A DNA stretch of 32,788 nt from Streptomyces graminilatus (lineage in GTDB: Bacteria > Actinomycetota > Actinomycetes > Streptomycetales > Streptomycetaceae). Position numbers and translations under genes: made by a program. This document shows, piece by piece, positions 6,280 through 14,845 of this stretch (the stretch's first letter is position 1; each line of letters opens with the position of its first letter). Below the pieces are notes generated by a model that worked only from the letters and a program-made list of their open reading frames with translations, did no database searches and had not been told where the DNA came from. The stretch lies in assembly GCF_001418565.1 (NCBI RefSeq), contig NZ_LIQQ01000146.1, positions 1 through 32,788 on the forward strand, in the 5' to 3' direction.

Positions 6280-9200
6280 ATGTCCTGGCTGTCCAGGTTC
6301 AGCCTCGCGCAACGGTCCCTGATCGGGCTGATGTCGATCGTCGCGATCGTCTTCGGGGCGATAGCGATACCGCAGCTCAAGCAACAGTTGCTGCCCACCA
6401 TCGCACTCCCGGTGGTGTCCGTCCTGGCGCCGTACCAGGGTGCGTCCCCCGATGTGGTCGAGAAGCAGGTCGTCGAGCCGATCGAGGACAACCTCCAAGG
6501 CGTCACCGGCATCACCGGAGTCACCTCCACCGCCAGCGAGGGCACCGCCCTCATCACGGTGTCCTTCGACTACGGCAACGACACCAAGCAGCTCGTCGCC
6601 GACGTCCAGCAGGCCGTCAACCGGGCCCGCGCGGTGCTCCCGGCCGGCGTGGACCCGCAGGTCGTCGCCGGTTCGACGGACGACATCCCGGCGGTCGTCC
6701 TCGCCGTCGCCTCCGACCAGGACCAGCAGGCCCTCGCCGACCGGCTCGACCGCACGGTGGTGCCCGATCTGCGGGCCATCGAGGGCGTCGGCCGGGTCAC
6801 GGTCGGCGGCGTACGGGACGTCCAGGTCACCGTCACCCCGGACGACAAGAAGATGGCGGCGGCCGGCCTCACCTCCGCGTCGCTCGCCCAGGCACTCCAG
6901 GCGGGCGGCGTGACCGTCCCGGCGGGCTCCTTCGACGAGGCCGGCAGCAACCGCACGGTCCAGGTCGGCGGCAGCTTCACGTCCGTGCAGCAGATCGAGG
7001 ACCTGATGGTCGCCGGCCCGCCCGGCGCGCCCGGCGCGCCGGCCAAGCCGGTGCGCCTCGGCGACGTGGCGGCCGTCAAGCAGGAGTCCGCGAAGGCCGA
7101 CTCGATCACGCGTACGGACGGCAAGCCGAGTCTCTCCGTCGCGGTCACGATGGACAACGACGGCAGCGCGGTGTCGGTCTCGAACGCGGTCGAGGGCAAA
7201 CTCGCCGACCTGCGCAAGGACTTGGGCAGCGGCGCGACGATCACGGTGGTCAGCGACCAGGGCCCGGCGGTGGCGAAGTCCATCAAGGGCCTGACGACGG
7301 AGGGCGGCCTGGGCCTGCTCTTCGCGGTGATAGTGATCCTGGTCTTCCTGGCATCGATCCGCTCGACTCTCGTCACGGCGGTCTCGATCCCCCTCTCGGT
7401 GATCCTGGCCCTGATAGTCCTGTGGACCAGGGACCTGTCCCTGAACATGCTGACGCTGGGCGCGCTGACGATCGCGATCGGCCGGGTCGTCGACGACTCG
7501 ATCGTGGTCCTGGAGAACATCGAACGGCACCTCGGGTACGGCGAGGAGCGCCACGAGGCGATCCTCAAGGCGGTCAGGGAGGTCGCGGGCGCGGTCACCT
7601 CGTCGACTCTCACGACGGTCGCGGTGTTCCTGCCGATCGGCCTGGTCGGCGGCCTGGTCGGCCAGTTGTTCGGCTCGTTCAGCCTGACGGTGACGGCGGC
7701 CCTGCTTGCCTCGCTCCTGGTCTCCCTGACGGTCGTCCCGGTCCTGTCCTACTGGTTCCTGCGCGCCCCGAAGGACACCCCGGACGACGCGGACGAGGCC
7801 CGCAGGCTGGCCGAGGAGAAGGAGGCGAAGAGCAGGCTCCAGCGCGCGTACGTCCCTGTCCTGCAATTCGCGACCCGGCGCCGTCTGACCAGCGTGGCGA
7901 TCGCGGCGGTGGTCCTCATCGGCACCTTCGGCATGACACCGCTCCTGAAGACGAACTTCATCGACCAGGGCAAGCAGGAAGTCCTCACCGTCAAGCAGCA
8001 GTTGAAGCCGGGCACGAGCCTGGCGGCAACGGACGCCCAGGCGAAGAAGGTCGAGCGACTGCTCGCGGAGGTGAAGGGCGTCAAGGACTTCCAGGCGACG
8101 ATCGGCTCGTCCGGCTTCCTGGCGGCCTTCGGCGGCGGCACGGACACCAACCAGGCGAGCTACCAGGTCATGCTGGAGGACGATGCATCGGCGGACAAGG
8201 TCCAGGCGAGCATCGAGAAGGGGCTGGGGAGCCTCTCAGGCATCGGTACGACCACGATCGCGGCCGGTGACGGCTTCGGCAGCCAGAACCTGAGCGTGGT
8301 CGTGAAGGCGGCCGACGCGAACGTCCTGCGCAAGGCGGCGGGCCAGGTACGCGCCACGGTGGCGGGCCTGAAGGACGTCACCGACGTCACCAGCAACCTG
8401 GCGACGAGCGTGCCGCGCATCTCGGTGCGCGCCAACTCCAAGGCGGCGGCGGCCGGTTACACCCAGCAGGCGCTGGGCGCGGCGGTGGCCGAGGCGGTCA
8501 GGGGCACGACGGCGGCCAGGGCGAACCTGGACGACATCGAGCGCAACGTCGTGATCAGTCCGGCGAAGCCGGCCCGGTCCCTGGACGAGCTGAAGGCGCT
8601 GAAGCTGGGCGCGGTGAAGCTGGGCGACATCGCGGATGTGAAGCTGGTGGACGGCCCGGTGTCGATGACCAGGATCGACGGCCAGCGGGCGGCCACGATC
8701 ACCGGTCGCCCGACCGGCGACAACACGGGCGCGGTGAGCTCGGACCTCACGGCGAAGCTGAAGGCCCTCAAGCTCCCGGCGGGCGCCACGGCGTCGATCG
8801 GCGGGGTGTCGTCGGACCAGGACGACGCGTTCAAGAACCTGGCACTGGCGATGCTGGCGGCGATCGCGATCGTCTTCATGCTCCTGGTCGCCACGTTCCG
8901 TTCCCTGGTCCAGCCCCTGGTCCTCCTCGTATCGATCCCGTTCGCGGCAACGGGCGCGATCGGCCTGCTGATCGCGACGGGCACTCCGATGGGCGTCCCG
9001 GCGTTGATCGGCATGCTGATGCTGATCGGCATCGTGGTGACGAACGCGATCGTCCTGATCGACCTGATCAACCAGTACCGGGCGCAGGGGTACGGAGTGG
9101 TCGAGGCCGTGGTGGAAGGCGGCCGCCACCGCCTCCGCCCGATCCTGATGACGGCCATGGCGACGATCTTCGCCCTGCTCCCGATGGCACTGGGCGTGAC

Positions 9201-9399
9201 AGGCGAGGGCGGCTTCATCGCGCAGCCGCTGGCGGTGGTCGTGATCGGCGGCCTGATCACGTCAACTGTCTTGACCCTGCTGCTCGTTCCGACGCTCTAC
9301 GCGATGCTGGAGCTGAGGAAGGAACGCCGGGCGGAGAAGAAGGCGGCGAAGCGCGAGCCGAAGGCGGAGCCGGAGGCGCGGGAGTCGGTCAAGGTGTGA
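6280..9399 (+). CDS. RND-family efflux permease, AcrB/SwrC type
   Basis: The 1039-aa length is typical of HAE-type RND transporters. Membrane helix 1 is at residues 12-30 (SLIGLMSIVAIVFGAIAIP). A large extracellular domain follows, then a helix bundle from about residue 345 with the proton-relay pair Asp405-Asp406 in RVVDDSIVVLENIERHL. A second extracellular half and the final bundle end in a Lys/Glu-rich cytoplasmic tail. No membrane-fusion or outer-membrane partner is encoded nearby, as in SwrC/YerP-like pumps of Gram-positive bacteria. The start MSWLSRFSLAQRS at 6280 has AGAAGAGAG upstream; an earlier start at 6193 would add a non-homologous Pro/Arg-rich stretch. Its place after the envelope-stress regulator suggests export of membrane-active compounds. 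Substrate unknown. Confidence 0.95.
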   Translation: MSWLSRFSLAQRSLIGLMSIVAIVFGAIAIPQLKQQLLPTIALPVVSVLAPYQGASPDVVEKQVVEPIEDNLQGVTGITGVTSTASEGTALITVSFDYGNDTKQLVADVQQAVNRARAVLPAGVDPQVVAGSTDDIPAVVLAVASDQDQQALADRLDRTVVPDLRAIEGVGRVTVGGVRDVQVTVTPDDKKMAAAGLTSASLAQALQAGGVTVPAGSFDEAGSNRTVQVGGSFTSVQQIEDLMVAGPPGAPGAPAKPVRLGDVAAVKQESAKADSITRTDGKPSLSVAVTMDNDGSAVSVSNAVEGKLADLRKDLGSGATITVVSDQGPAVAKSIKGLTTEGGLGLLFAVIVILVFLASIRSTLVTAVSIPLSVILALIVLWTRDLSLNMLTLGALTIAIGRVVDDSIVVLENIERHLGYGEERHEAILKAVREVAGAVTSSTLTTVAVFLPIGLVGGLVGQLFGSFSLTVTAALLASLLVSLTVVPVLSYWFLRAPKDTPDDADEARRLAEEKEAKSRLQRAYVPVLQFATRRRLTSVAIAAVVLIGTFGMTPLLKTNFIDQGKQEVLTVKQQLKPGTSLAATDAQAKKVERLLAEVKGVKDFQATIGSSGFLAAFGGGTDTNQASYQVMLEDDASADKVQASIEKGLGSLSGIGTTTIAAGDGFGSQNLSVVVKAADANVLRKAAGQVRATVAGLKDVTDVTSNLATSVPRISVRANSKAAAAGYTQQALGAAVAEAVRGTTAARANLDDIERNVVISPAKPARSLDELKALKLGAVKLGDIADVKLVDGPVSMTRIDGQRAATITGRPTGDNTGAVSSDLTAKLKALKLPAGATASIGGVSSDQDDAFKNLALAMLAAIAIVFMLLVATFRSLVQPLVLLVSIPFAATGAIGLLIATGTPMGVPALIGMLMLIGIVVTNAIVLIDLINQYRAQGYGVVEAVVEGGRHRLRPILMTAMATIFALLPMALGVTGEGGFIAQPLAVVVIGGLITSTVLTLLLVPTLYAMLELRKERRAEKKAAKREPKAEPEARESVKV

Positions 9400-9417
9400 C
9401 CGACTGACGAGTGAAGG

Positions 9418-9453
9418 AAGATGGCCGGGTCGCGTGGGCGACCCGGCCATCTT
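9418..9453. terminator. Strong bidirectional terminator hairpin
   Basis: AAGATGGCCGGGTCGC (9418-9433) is perfectly complementary to GCGACCCGGCCATCTT (9438-9453) around a four-base loop. A short T-run is present on both strands. It lies between the convergent RND and DUF397 genes and should terminate both. Confidence 0.92.
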
Positions 9454-9464
9454 TTCGTTCCGCC

Positions 9465-9662
9465 TTACACCTTCAGGGAGTTGACGAAGGTGTCCCAGAT
9501 CGCTGCTGGGACGACGAGTACGGGTCCTTGGGGGTTCTTGCTGTCGCGAACGGGGACGACACCGGGGAAGTCCTCGGCGATCTCGACGCAAGCTCCCCCG
9601 TTGGCATTGCTGTAGCTGCTCCGGCGCCAGTGGGCGGAGTTCAGCTCGGGGGTGTGTCGCAT
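9465..9662 (-). CDS. DUF397 domain protein, 65 aa
   Basis: This is a typical DUF397 protein: WRRSSYSNANGGACVEIAED, then VVPVRDSKNPQGPVL, then IWDTFVNSLK. Such proteins accompany XRE/DUF5753 regulators in streptomycetes (WhiJ-type and AbaA-like loci) and are thought to modulate them. ATG 9662 has an excellent ribosome site (GGAGGAAT) lying inside the last codons of the upstream XRE gene. The two genes overlap by 22 bases and are translationally coupled. A longer version starting at 9755 is excluded because it would run further into the XRE gene. Confidence 0.93.
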   Translation of the reverse strand: MRHTPELNSAHWRRSSYSNANGGACVEIAEDFPGVVPVRDSKNPQGPVLVVPAAIWDTFVNSLKV

Positions 9663-10486
9663 GACTTGTATTCCTCCATGGCCTGTCGAATCAGCTCCGC
9701 CGAGGCGGCCGGAGAGAGGGCCTTGGCGCGGAGCACTTCGTACCTCCGCCGCCATTTCTTCGCCGAGTCCCGGTCCTCATGGAGGTGGCCGACCTCAATG
9801 CCCTCTTCGTAGGCCAGGGTGGAGCCGTTGGGAAGGGTCAGCAGGTGCAGCGAGCCGCCCATCAGGTAGTAAGAACCGGCGCTGAAGGGCATCACCTGGA
9901 CCTTACTGTCCGGAGTATCCACCTGTTCGAGCAATTGGGCCAACTGTTTGTACATGCACTCCGCGTCACCGAACGGCCGCCGGAGGGCTGCTTCGTCGAT
10001 GATCGACCAGCGCAGAGGGGGCTCGGCCGAGCGGAGGCGATCCTGGCGTGACATGCGGGCGTTGACGAACTCCTCGATTTTCTCCCGGGACAGCTCTTCC
10101 TGGAGGCTGAACTGAGCTTCGGCGTACTCCCTGGTTTGCAGGAGCCCTGGGACGACCTGCGGGTCGTACGTCTCGATGACCTCGGCCTGGGCCTCGAAGT
10201 CCATGAACCGGCGGTACTGGTCCGGATGCGCTTCGCGTTTGGCCAGTTGGTACAGCCCGTGGAAGTGCTTGTCCGTACCGAAGGCCGCGTCGAGTTGGGC
10301 GGGCAGGTCGGGTGGCGGCATCAGTTCGGCCGTCTCGATCCGGGCCAGCGTGCTCTTGCTGGAGTTGAGGATGTCCGCCAGTTGTACGAGCGACAGCCGC
10401 GCGGCCTCGCGGTGGCGGCGCTGCTCGGCCCCGAAGTAGTGGCGGGCGGAGTGGTACGGGGTCAGTTGCTGTGGCTTGAACGTCAT
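9641..10486 (-). CDS. XRE-family transcriptional regulator with DUF5753 domain
   Basis: The 281-aa product has an N-terminal Cro/C1-type helix-turn-helix at about residues 20-60 (LSLVQLADILNSSKSTLARI) and a C-terminal DUF5753 domain. The latter is recognised by QVVPGLLQTREYAEA, SRQDRL and the LLEQVDTPDSKVQVMPFSAG region. It is the partner of the DUF397 gene that it overlaps. Such pairs influence development and antibiotic production in Streptomyces; the targets here are unknown. Start ATG 10486, preceded by GAGAGAGG. It diverges from a 98-aa gene at 10631. Confidence 0.93.
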   Translation of the reverse strand: MTFKPQQLTPYHSARHYFGAEQRRHREAARLSLVQLADILNSSKSTLARIETAELMPPPDLPAQLDAAFGTDKHFHGLYQLAKREAHPDQYRRFMDFEAQAEVIETYDPQVVPGLLQTREYAEAQFSLQEELSREKIEEFVNARMSRQDRLRSAEPPLRWSIIDEAALRRPFGDAECMYKQLAQLLEQVDTPDSKVQVMPFSAGSYYLMGGSLHLLTLPNGSTLAYEEGIEVGHLHEDRDSAKKWRRRYEVLRAKALSPAASAELIRQAMEEYKSCDTPPS

Positions 10487-10630
10487 CGGTCTCGCCTCTC
10501 TCTTCTCGTGTCTCTGGTTCCGCTCGTCCCGATCTCAACGCTGGGACGCGGGCTTCCTGTTGAGGATGCCTGTCACAGGGTGACGATGTGGGCACAAACG
10601 GTAATCGACCGGAGTGAATGGAGTCACGTG

Positions 10631-10927
10631 ATGATGCGAGACGGATTGGGTACGCGGCTGCGGCTGCTGCCGTGGACCACGCCCGACGGTGGCCCGTGCT
10701 ACCTCAGCACGTCCGACCCGAACAGCCGACTGTCGTGCATGGCGGACGAGTTGGAGACGGAACTTCTCGACTCGGCGGAGCAGGTACTCGGGCAGGCGAA
10801 GCCGCTGCTGGCCGGGGAGGGCGTGGGGGAGCGGGAGTTGAGGTTCACCGGGGTACGGCTTGCCGAGGCGCTGGGGGATGCGTTGCGGATCGCGGTGAGC
10901 CGGGGTGCGAGACTGCCGGACAACTGA
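10631..10927 (+). CDS. Hypothetical protein of XRE/DUF397-type loci, 98 aa
   Basis: Starts MMRDGLGTRLRLLPWTTPDG and contains GGPCYLSTSDPNSRLSCMAD, then a helical half ending in ALGDALRIAVSRGARLP. I recall similar small proteins beside XRE/DUF397 genes in streptomycetes, without known function. Three nearby starts are possible (GTG 10628, ATG 10631, ATG 10634). ATG 10631 has GGAG seven bases upstream. The 144-base divergent gap to the XRE gene contains a short perfect inverted repeat GTCAC-AGG-GTGAC (10572-10584). Confidence 0.75.
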   Translation: MMRDGLGTRLRLLPWTTPDGGPCYLSTSDPNSRLSCMADELETELLDSAEQVLGQAKPLLAGEGVGERELRFTGVRLAEALGDALRIAVSRGARLPDN

Positions 10928-10987
10928 AGCGCATTCACGGTACTTCTGAGGCGGCGGCTGCATGGCCGGTCATGCAAACTGTGCTTG

Positions 10988-11716
10988 GTGGACAACTATC
11001 GACCGGTGGACCGGAATCCCGCTCCCGAATGGTACGGACGCCTGCGCGTGCAGACCGCTGATCTCGGCCCGGCCCGCTGGCTCACCGAACGTGTCCCGGG
11101 GCGCGACGACTTCGGAACGGTGGCGGGCGTCGCCGCGCCCGGCTTCGCCGCTTACGCCAGGGTTCTGCATCCCGCTTCCCTGAACGAGCGGCCGGTGCGG
11201 TGGACGGAGGTGGCTGCCGCCTACCAGCGAGAGGTGACAGCGGGCACCAACTGGCATGAGGTGATCGGGGCGGACCGCGACTACTACGGCGCCGCCGAGC
11301 ACGCCTTGCCCGGTGTCTGGGACGAGCATCCGGCGGAAGGTCCGACTCCGCCCGTCGTCGCCCAGGCCCTGATCCCCATCCTGGCCCGGCACACCCGGAC
11401 TTCCGAACACTGCTGGTTCGGTCTGTGGCACGGCTACGGACGCTGGGACTTCGGCCGGCTTCCGTCCTTCGAGACTCCCGGCCGGGACGAAGTACTGCTT
11501 GCCGGGACGCTGGCCGATGCCGTCTCGCCGGTGTCTCTGGACGAGTTCGCCGAACTGCCCGACCTGTGGTGGCCGCAGGACCGCGCCTGGTGCCTGGGCG
11601 GTGACGTGGACCTGGTGAGCACCTACGTCGGCGGCTCCCAGGAACTGATCGCCGACCTGCTGGCCGCTTCGGAGCTGGAGGCGCACCTGGTGGCACCCGG
11701 CGACAGGGTCGGCTGA
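10988..11716 (+). CDS. Hypothetical protein, 242 aa
   Basis: An uncharacterised soluble protein, rich in Trp, with segments such as VRWTEVAAAY, HCWFGLWHGYGRWDF and DLWWPQDRAWCLGGDVDL, ending in TYVGGSQELIADLLA and EAHLVAPGDRVG. The sequence type is familiar from actinobacterial hypothetical proteins, but I cannot assign a function. There is no signal peptide or membrane helix. I chose the GTG at 10988. A TTG lies immediately before it, and neither has a visible ribosome site, so the start is uncertain. It converges on the ATPase gene with a 53-base gap holding no clear terminator. Confidence 0.8.
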   Translation: MDNYRPVDRNPAPEWYGRLRVQTADLGPARWLTERVPGRDDFGTVAGVAAPGFAAYARVLHPASLNERPVRWTEVAAAYQREVTAGTNWHEVIGADRDYYGAAEHALPGVWDEHPAEGPTPPVVAQALIPILARHTRTSEHCWFGLWHGYGRWDFGRLPSFETPGRDEVLLAGTLADAVSPVSLDEFAELPDLWWPQDRAWCLGGDVDLVSTYVGGSQELIADLLAASELEAHLVAPGDRVG

Positions 11717-11769
11717 ACCCACGGCACTGTCGGCATCCGCTCCAGCTCCAGTGGTGAGACGGACAGTGG

Positions 11770-13260
11770 CTATGCCCCGCCGTACAGACGTTCCAGGTCC
11801 ACGAGGACGACCTCACCGCGCTCTGCCGCCGCGTGCAGGTCCGGCGAGAATCCGACGCCGCTGTAACAGGCGGGGCGGGCATGGCTCGTGTCGATGCCTC
11901 GTGCCGCCAGGAGTCCGAGGACGTGGCGGAGGCGTTCGAGGTGACCGACGTTCATCACCTTGTTCCACTTCGCCTCGCCGACCGACAGCAGGATGCCGTG
12001 GTCCTGGCCGACGGCGCCGCGTACGACGACATCGACCTCGTGGGAGGTGCGCGCGGCCGGATCGGGCACGGTTCCTGAAGTGACCTCGATGGGCAGCCCG
12101 CCGAAGGTGTCGGGTTCCGCGTGCCAGGACACCCACTCGCGGCACAACTGCTCGAAGTGGGGGCCGACGACCTTGCTGAGGAATGTGTCCCGGGACAGGG
12201 ACCAGATTGTCTTCAGGTTGCGTCGATCGGCCATGAGCGCCTGGTTGCGGCGTACCACCGCGTGGTGGAACGTGATCAGCGGTTCGGCGATGCGGTAGGC
12301 GCTGCGGTTGCCGCGAAAGGCGTCGGCTTCCAAGGTCAGCAGTCCGCATCGCTTGAGTACCGTCAACGGCTGGGAGATGTCGGTGGCCTTGCGGCCCACC
12401 GCGCTCGCGATGCCACCGCTGGTGTGGTTTCCGGCCGCGACCGCAGCGAGGACGGAGTGATAGAGGGCGCGGTCGCGTACGTCCGGTTCGGCGGCCAGCA
12501 GGAACTCCGCCTCGCTGTGGATGGGGCGCATGGGGTTCAGGACCGTACGGCACACCCAGTCGTCGAAGTCGTCCATTCCCTCCGGTACGTCATTGGCCAC
12601 GAACTCCCGCCGGTAGGCCGGGGTTCCGCCGACCACGGCGTGCGTGAGGACGGCGAGCCTCGGGTCGGTGATGCCCCAGAACTCCGCTGCTTCCCGGTAA
12701 CCCAGGGAGTGCACGACGAGGTTGAGTCTCGCGCGGCCGTACAACGGTGACGTGCCGGAGAGCAGGCCCCCCATGAACGACATCGCGCTGCCGCAGAGAA
12801 GGATGCGGGGGCTGTGGCGCAGATCGCGGCCGAACCCGGATCCGATGGCAGCCTGGAGGCGGGAGGGGAGGGAGGTGTCGCCCCGGACCAGATACGGGAA
12901 CTCGTCGATGACGATCGTGACGGGGCGCTGCGCGGCCAGGTCGAAGAGCAGCTCCAGGGCCTCGCTCCAGTGCTGGGGGTGGGGTGGCACGGGAGCGTCC
13001 GTGAAGCGTCCGATCTCCTCACCGAGCAGACTCAGTGACTCGGCCCGCGTGGCCTCGACAGCGGCGAAGTAGAAGCCGTTCGTTGCCGCGGTGAGGGCCT
13101 TGAGCAGGAAGCTCTTCCCCTGTCGGCGACGCCCGGATACGACCGCGAGGTGTGGTCCGGGCGCCTCGCTGGAGGCGAACGCGGTCAGTTCGCTCCACTC
13201 CCAGTCGCGGTCGAAGATCTCGGCTGGCTTGGGGATGTTGTGGTGAGTCTGTCGCGGCAC
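11770..13260 (-). CDS. AAA-type ATPase with C-terminal DUF234/PD-(D/E)XK-like region
   Basis: The 496-aa protein has Walker A GRRRQGKS (residues 43-50), Walker B TIVIDE (115-120) and a sensor-like ILLCGSAMSFM (153-163). A winged-helix-like stretch follows (about 265-330: HTSGGIASAVGRKATDISQP). The C-terminal part has Glu370 in HFEQLCREW, EVDVVV with Asp410, and SVGEAKW with Glu429 and Lys431. This D...E-x-K spacing fits the nuclease-like fold of DUF234. Such ATPases are common in archaea and scattered in bacteria; their role is not established. GTG 13260 follows CGAGG. That ribosome site touches the long inverted repeat at 13267-13313. The gene sits between the XRE/DUF397 unit and nadA and looks like accessory DNA. 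Confidence 0.9.
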   Translation of the reverse strand: MPRQTHHNIPKPAEIFDRDWEWSELTAFASSEAPGPHLAVVSGRRRQGKSFLLKALTAATNGFYFAAVEATRAESLSLLGEEIGRFTDAPVPPHPQHWSEALELLFDLAAQRPVTIVIDEFPYLVRGDTSLPSRLQAAIGSGFGRDLRHSPRILLCGSAMSFMGGLLSGTSPLYGRARLNLVVHSLGYREAAEFWGITDPRLAVLTHAVVGGTPAYRREFVANDVPEGMDDFDDWVCRTVLNPMRPIHSEAEFLLAAEPDVRDRALYHSVLAAVAAGNHTSGGIASAVGRKATDISQPLTVLKRCGLLTLEADAFRGNRSAYRIAEPLITFHHAVVRRNQALMADRRNLKTIWSLSRDTFLSKVVGPHFEQLCREWVSWHAEPDTFGGLPIEVTSGTVPDPAARTSHEVDVVVRGAVGQDHGILLSVGEAKWNKVMNVGHLERLRHVLGLLAARGIDTSHARPACYSGVGFSPDLHAAAERGEVVLVDLERLYGGA

Positions 13261-13266
13261 GGTGAC

Positions 13267-13313
13267 CTCGTTCTTAGGGATACATATCTAAGATGTACAT
13301 CCCTAAGAACGAG
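13267..13313. promoter_or_regulatory. 15-bp perfect inverted repeat at the ATPase start; candidate operator or leader hairpin
   Basis: CTCGTTCTTAGGGAT (13267-13281) is the exact complement of ATCCCTAAGAACGAG (13299-13313). The 17-base centre itself contains TACAT and ATGTA. The element is strikingly AT-rich for this genome. It ends seven bases before the ATPase GTG and overlaps its ribosome site, and it is about 50 bases past the nadA stop. It could be an operator, a leader hairpin that hides the ribosome site, or the nadA terminator. Confidence 0.75.
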
Positions 13314-13364
13314 AGTGCACCCGAATGGACACGCGCAGCGCCGCCCACTCACCCGGCCACCCAC

Positions 13365-14549
13365 CTACGGCAGCGCCAGCATCCGCTCCAGTGCCAGCTT
13401 CGCGAACTTCTCCGTCTCCCGGTCCACCGAGATCTGGTTGACCAGCTTGCCGTCCGCCAGGGACTCCAGGGTCCAGACCAGGTGGGGGAGGTCGATGCGG
13501 TTCATCGTCGAGCAGAAGCAGACCGTCTTGTCGAGGAAGACGATCTCCTTGCCCTCGGGCGCGAAACGGTTCGCCAGGCGGCGTACCAGGTTCAGCTCCG
13601 TTCCGATGGCCCACTTGGAGCCGGCCGGGGCCGCCTCCAGCGCCTTGATGATGTACTCGGTCGAACCGACGTAGTCCGCCGCCTCCACCACCTCGTGCTT
13701 GCACTCCGGGTGGACCAGGACGTTCACGCCGGGTATCCGGGCCCGGACGTCGTTGACCGAGTCGATCGAGAAGCGGCCGTGCACCGAGCAGTGGCCGCGC
13801 CACAGGATCATCTTGGCGTCGCGCAGCTGCTCCGCCGTCAGGCCGCCGTTCGGCTTGTGCGGGTTGTAGAGGACGCAGTCGTCCAGCGACATGCCCATGT
13901 CCCGCACCGCCGTGTTGCGGCCCAGGTGCTGGTCCGGCAGGAACAGGACCTTCTCGCCCTGCTCGAAGGCCCACTCAAGGGCCCGCTCGGCATTGGACGA
14001 CGTACAGATCGTGCCGCCGTGCTTGCCGGTGAACGCCTTGATGTCCGCCGAGGAGTTCATGTACGACACGGGCACGACCTGGTCGGCCACCCCGGCCTCC
14101 GTCAGGACGTCCCAGCACTCGGCGACCTGCTCGGCCGTCGCCATGTCGGCCATCGAGCAGCCGGCGGCCAGGTCGGGCAGGACCACCTTCTGGTCGTCGC
14201 CGGTCAGGATGTCCGCCGACTCCGCCATGAAGTGCACACCGCAGAACACGATGTACTCCGCCTCCGGACGCGCCGCCGCGTCCCGGGCCAGCTTGAAGGA
14301 GTCGCCCGTGACGTCCGCGAACTGGATGACCTCGTCGCGCTGGTAGTGATGGCCCAGGACGAAGACCTTGTCGCCGAGCTTCTCCTTGGCCGCACGGGCG
14401 CGCGCCACCAGGTCCGGGTCGGAGGGGGAGGGCAGGTCGCCGGGGCACTCCACGCCGCGCTCGCTGCGCGGGTCGGCCTCCCGGCCGAGCAGCAGCAGCG
14501 CGAGGGGTGTCGGCTGTACGTCGAGGTCCTGGGTCTGGGCGGTGGTCAC
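13365..14549 (-). CDS. nadA: Quinolinate synthase NadA
   Basis: NadA condenses iminoaspartate with dihydroxyacetone phosphate to quinolinate in NAD synthesis, using an oxygen-sensitive [4Fe-4S] cluster. The 394-aa product carries the family motifs VLGHHYQRDEVIQFADVTGD, VFCGVHFMAESADIL (Cys103), GCSMAD, GTICTSSNA (Cys182), YNPHKPNGG, HPECKHEVV and KTVCFCSTMNRIDLPHL (Cys344/Cys346). It belongs to the longer actinobacterial type, with an extra N-terminal segment of about 40 residues. I chose GTG 14549, eight bases after AAAGGG, over ATG 14579. No nadB or nadC is in the window. The upstream region shared with erpA carries CGTC-N5-GACG sites that may regulate it. Confidence 0.96.
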   Translation of the reverse strand: MTTAQTQDLDVQPTPLALLLLGREADPRSERGVECPGDLPSPSDPDLVARARAAKEKLGDKVFVLGHHYQRDEVIQFADVTGDSFKLARDAAARPEAEYIVFCGVHFMAESADILTGDDQKVVLPDLAAGCSMADMATAEQVAECWDVLTEAGVADQVVPVSYMNSSADIKAFTGKHGGTICTSSNAERALEWAFEQGEKVLFLPDQHLGRNTAVRDMGMSLDDCVLYNPHKPNGGLTAEQLRDAKMILWRGHCSVHGRFSIDSVNDVRARIPGVNVLVHPECKHEVVEAADYVGSTEYIIKALEAAPAGSKWAIGTELNLVRRLANRFAPEGKEIVFLDKTVCFCSTMNRIDLPHLVWTLESLADGKLVNQISVDRETEKFAKLALERMLALP

Positions 14550-14586
14550 GACACGCACCCTTTCTGTTCTTCTGGTCATGCCTTTT

Positions 14587-14656
14587 CGTCTAATTGACGT
14601 TATCTATGGTAAGCCCTTCACGTCACTTTGACGAGGTTCATAGCGTCGATGTGACA
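14587..14656. promoter_or_regulatory. Three CGTC-N5-GAC(G/A) sites between nadA and erpA
   Basis: CGTC-TAATT-GACG (14587-14599), CGTC-ACTTT-GACG (14621-14633) and CGTC-GATGT-GACA (14644-14656) lie in the divergent gap, 34 and 23 bases apart centre to centre. Spaced copies of one palindrome upstream of nadA look like an operator array. The rest of the 296-base gap (14657-14845) holds no convincing gene. Confidence 0.5.
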
Positions 14657-14845
14657 TGAATCCCGGAGCCCGACCAGAACTCGACCGGAGCCCGTCCAAC
14701 GGTCGCTGTTCGCGCTTCCGAGGGTGTGCGAGCATGGACAGGTAGATGGAACGGAAAGAACAGACTCTCGGCCCGGAATGAATCCGCGGCCCCGCCGGTT
14801 GCACTCGTCGGCAAGCAGTCTCCGTACAACCCGGGAGAGATGTAG

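Noticed and set aside
6274..7866. 530-codon open frame opposite the RND gene
   Set aside because: Same mirror effect. The composition (long Arg/Asp runs) is not protein-like and the RND gene is certain.
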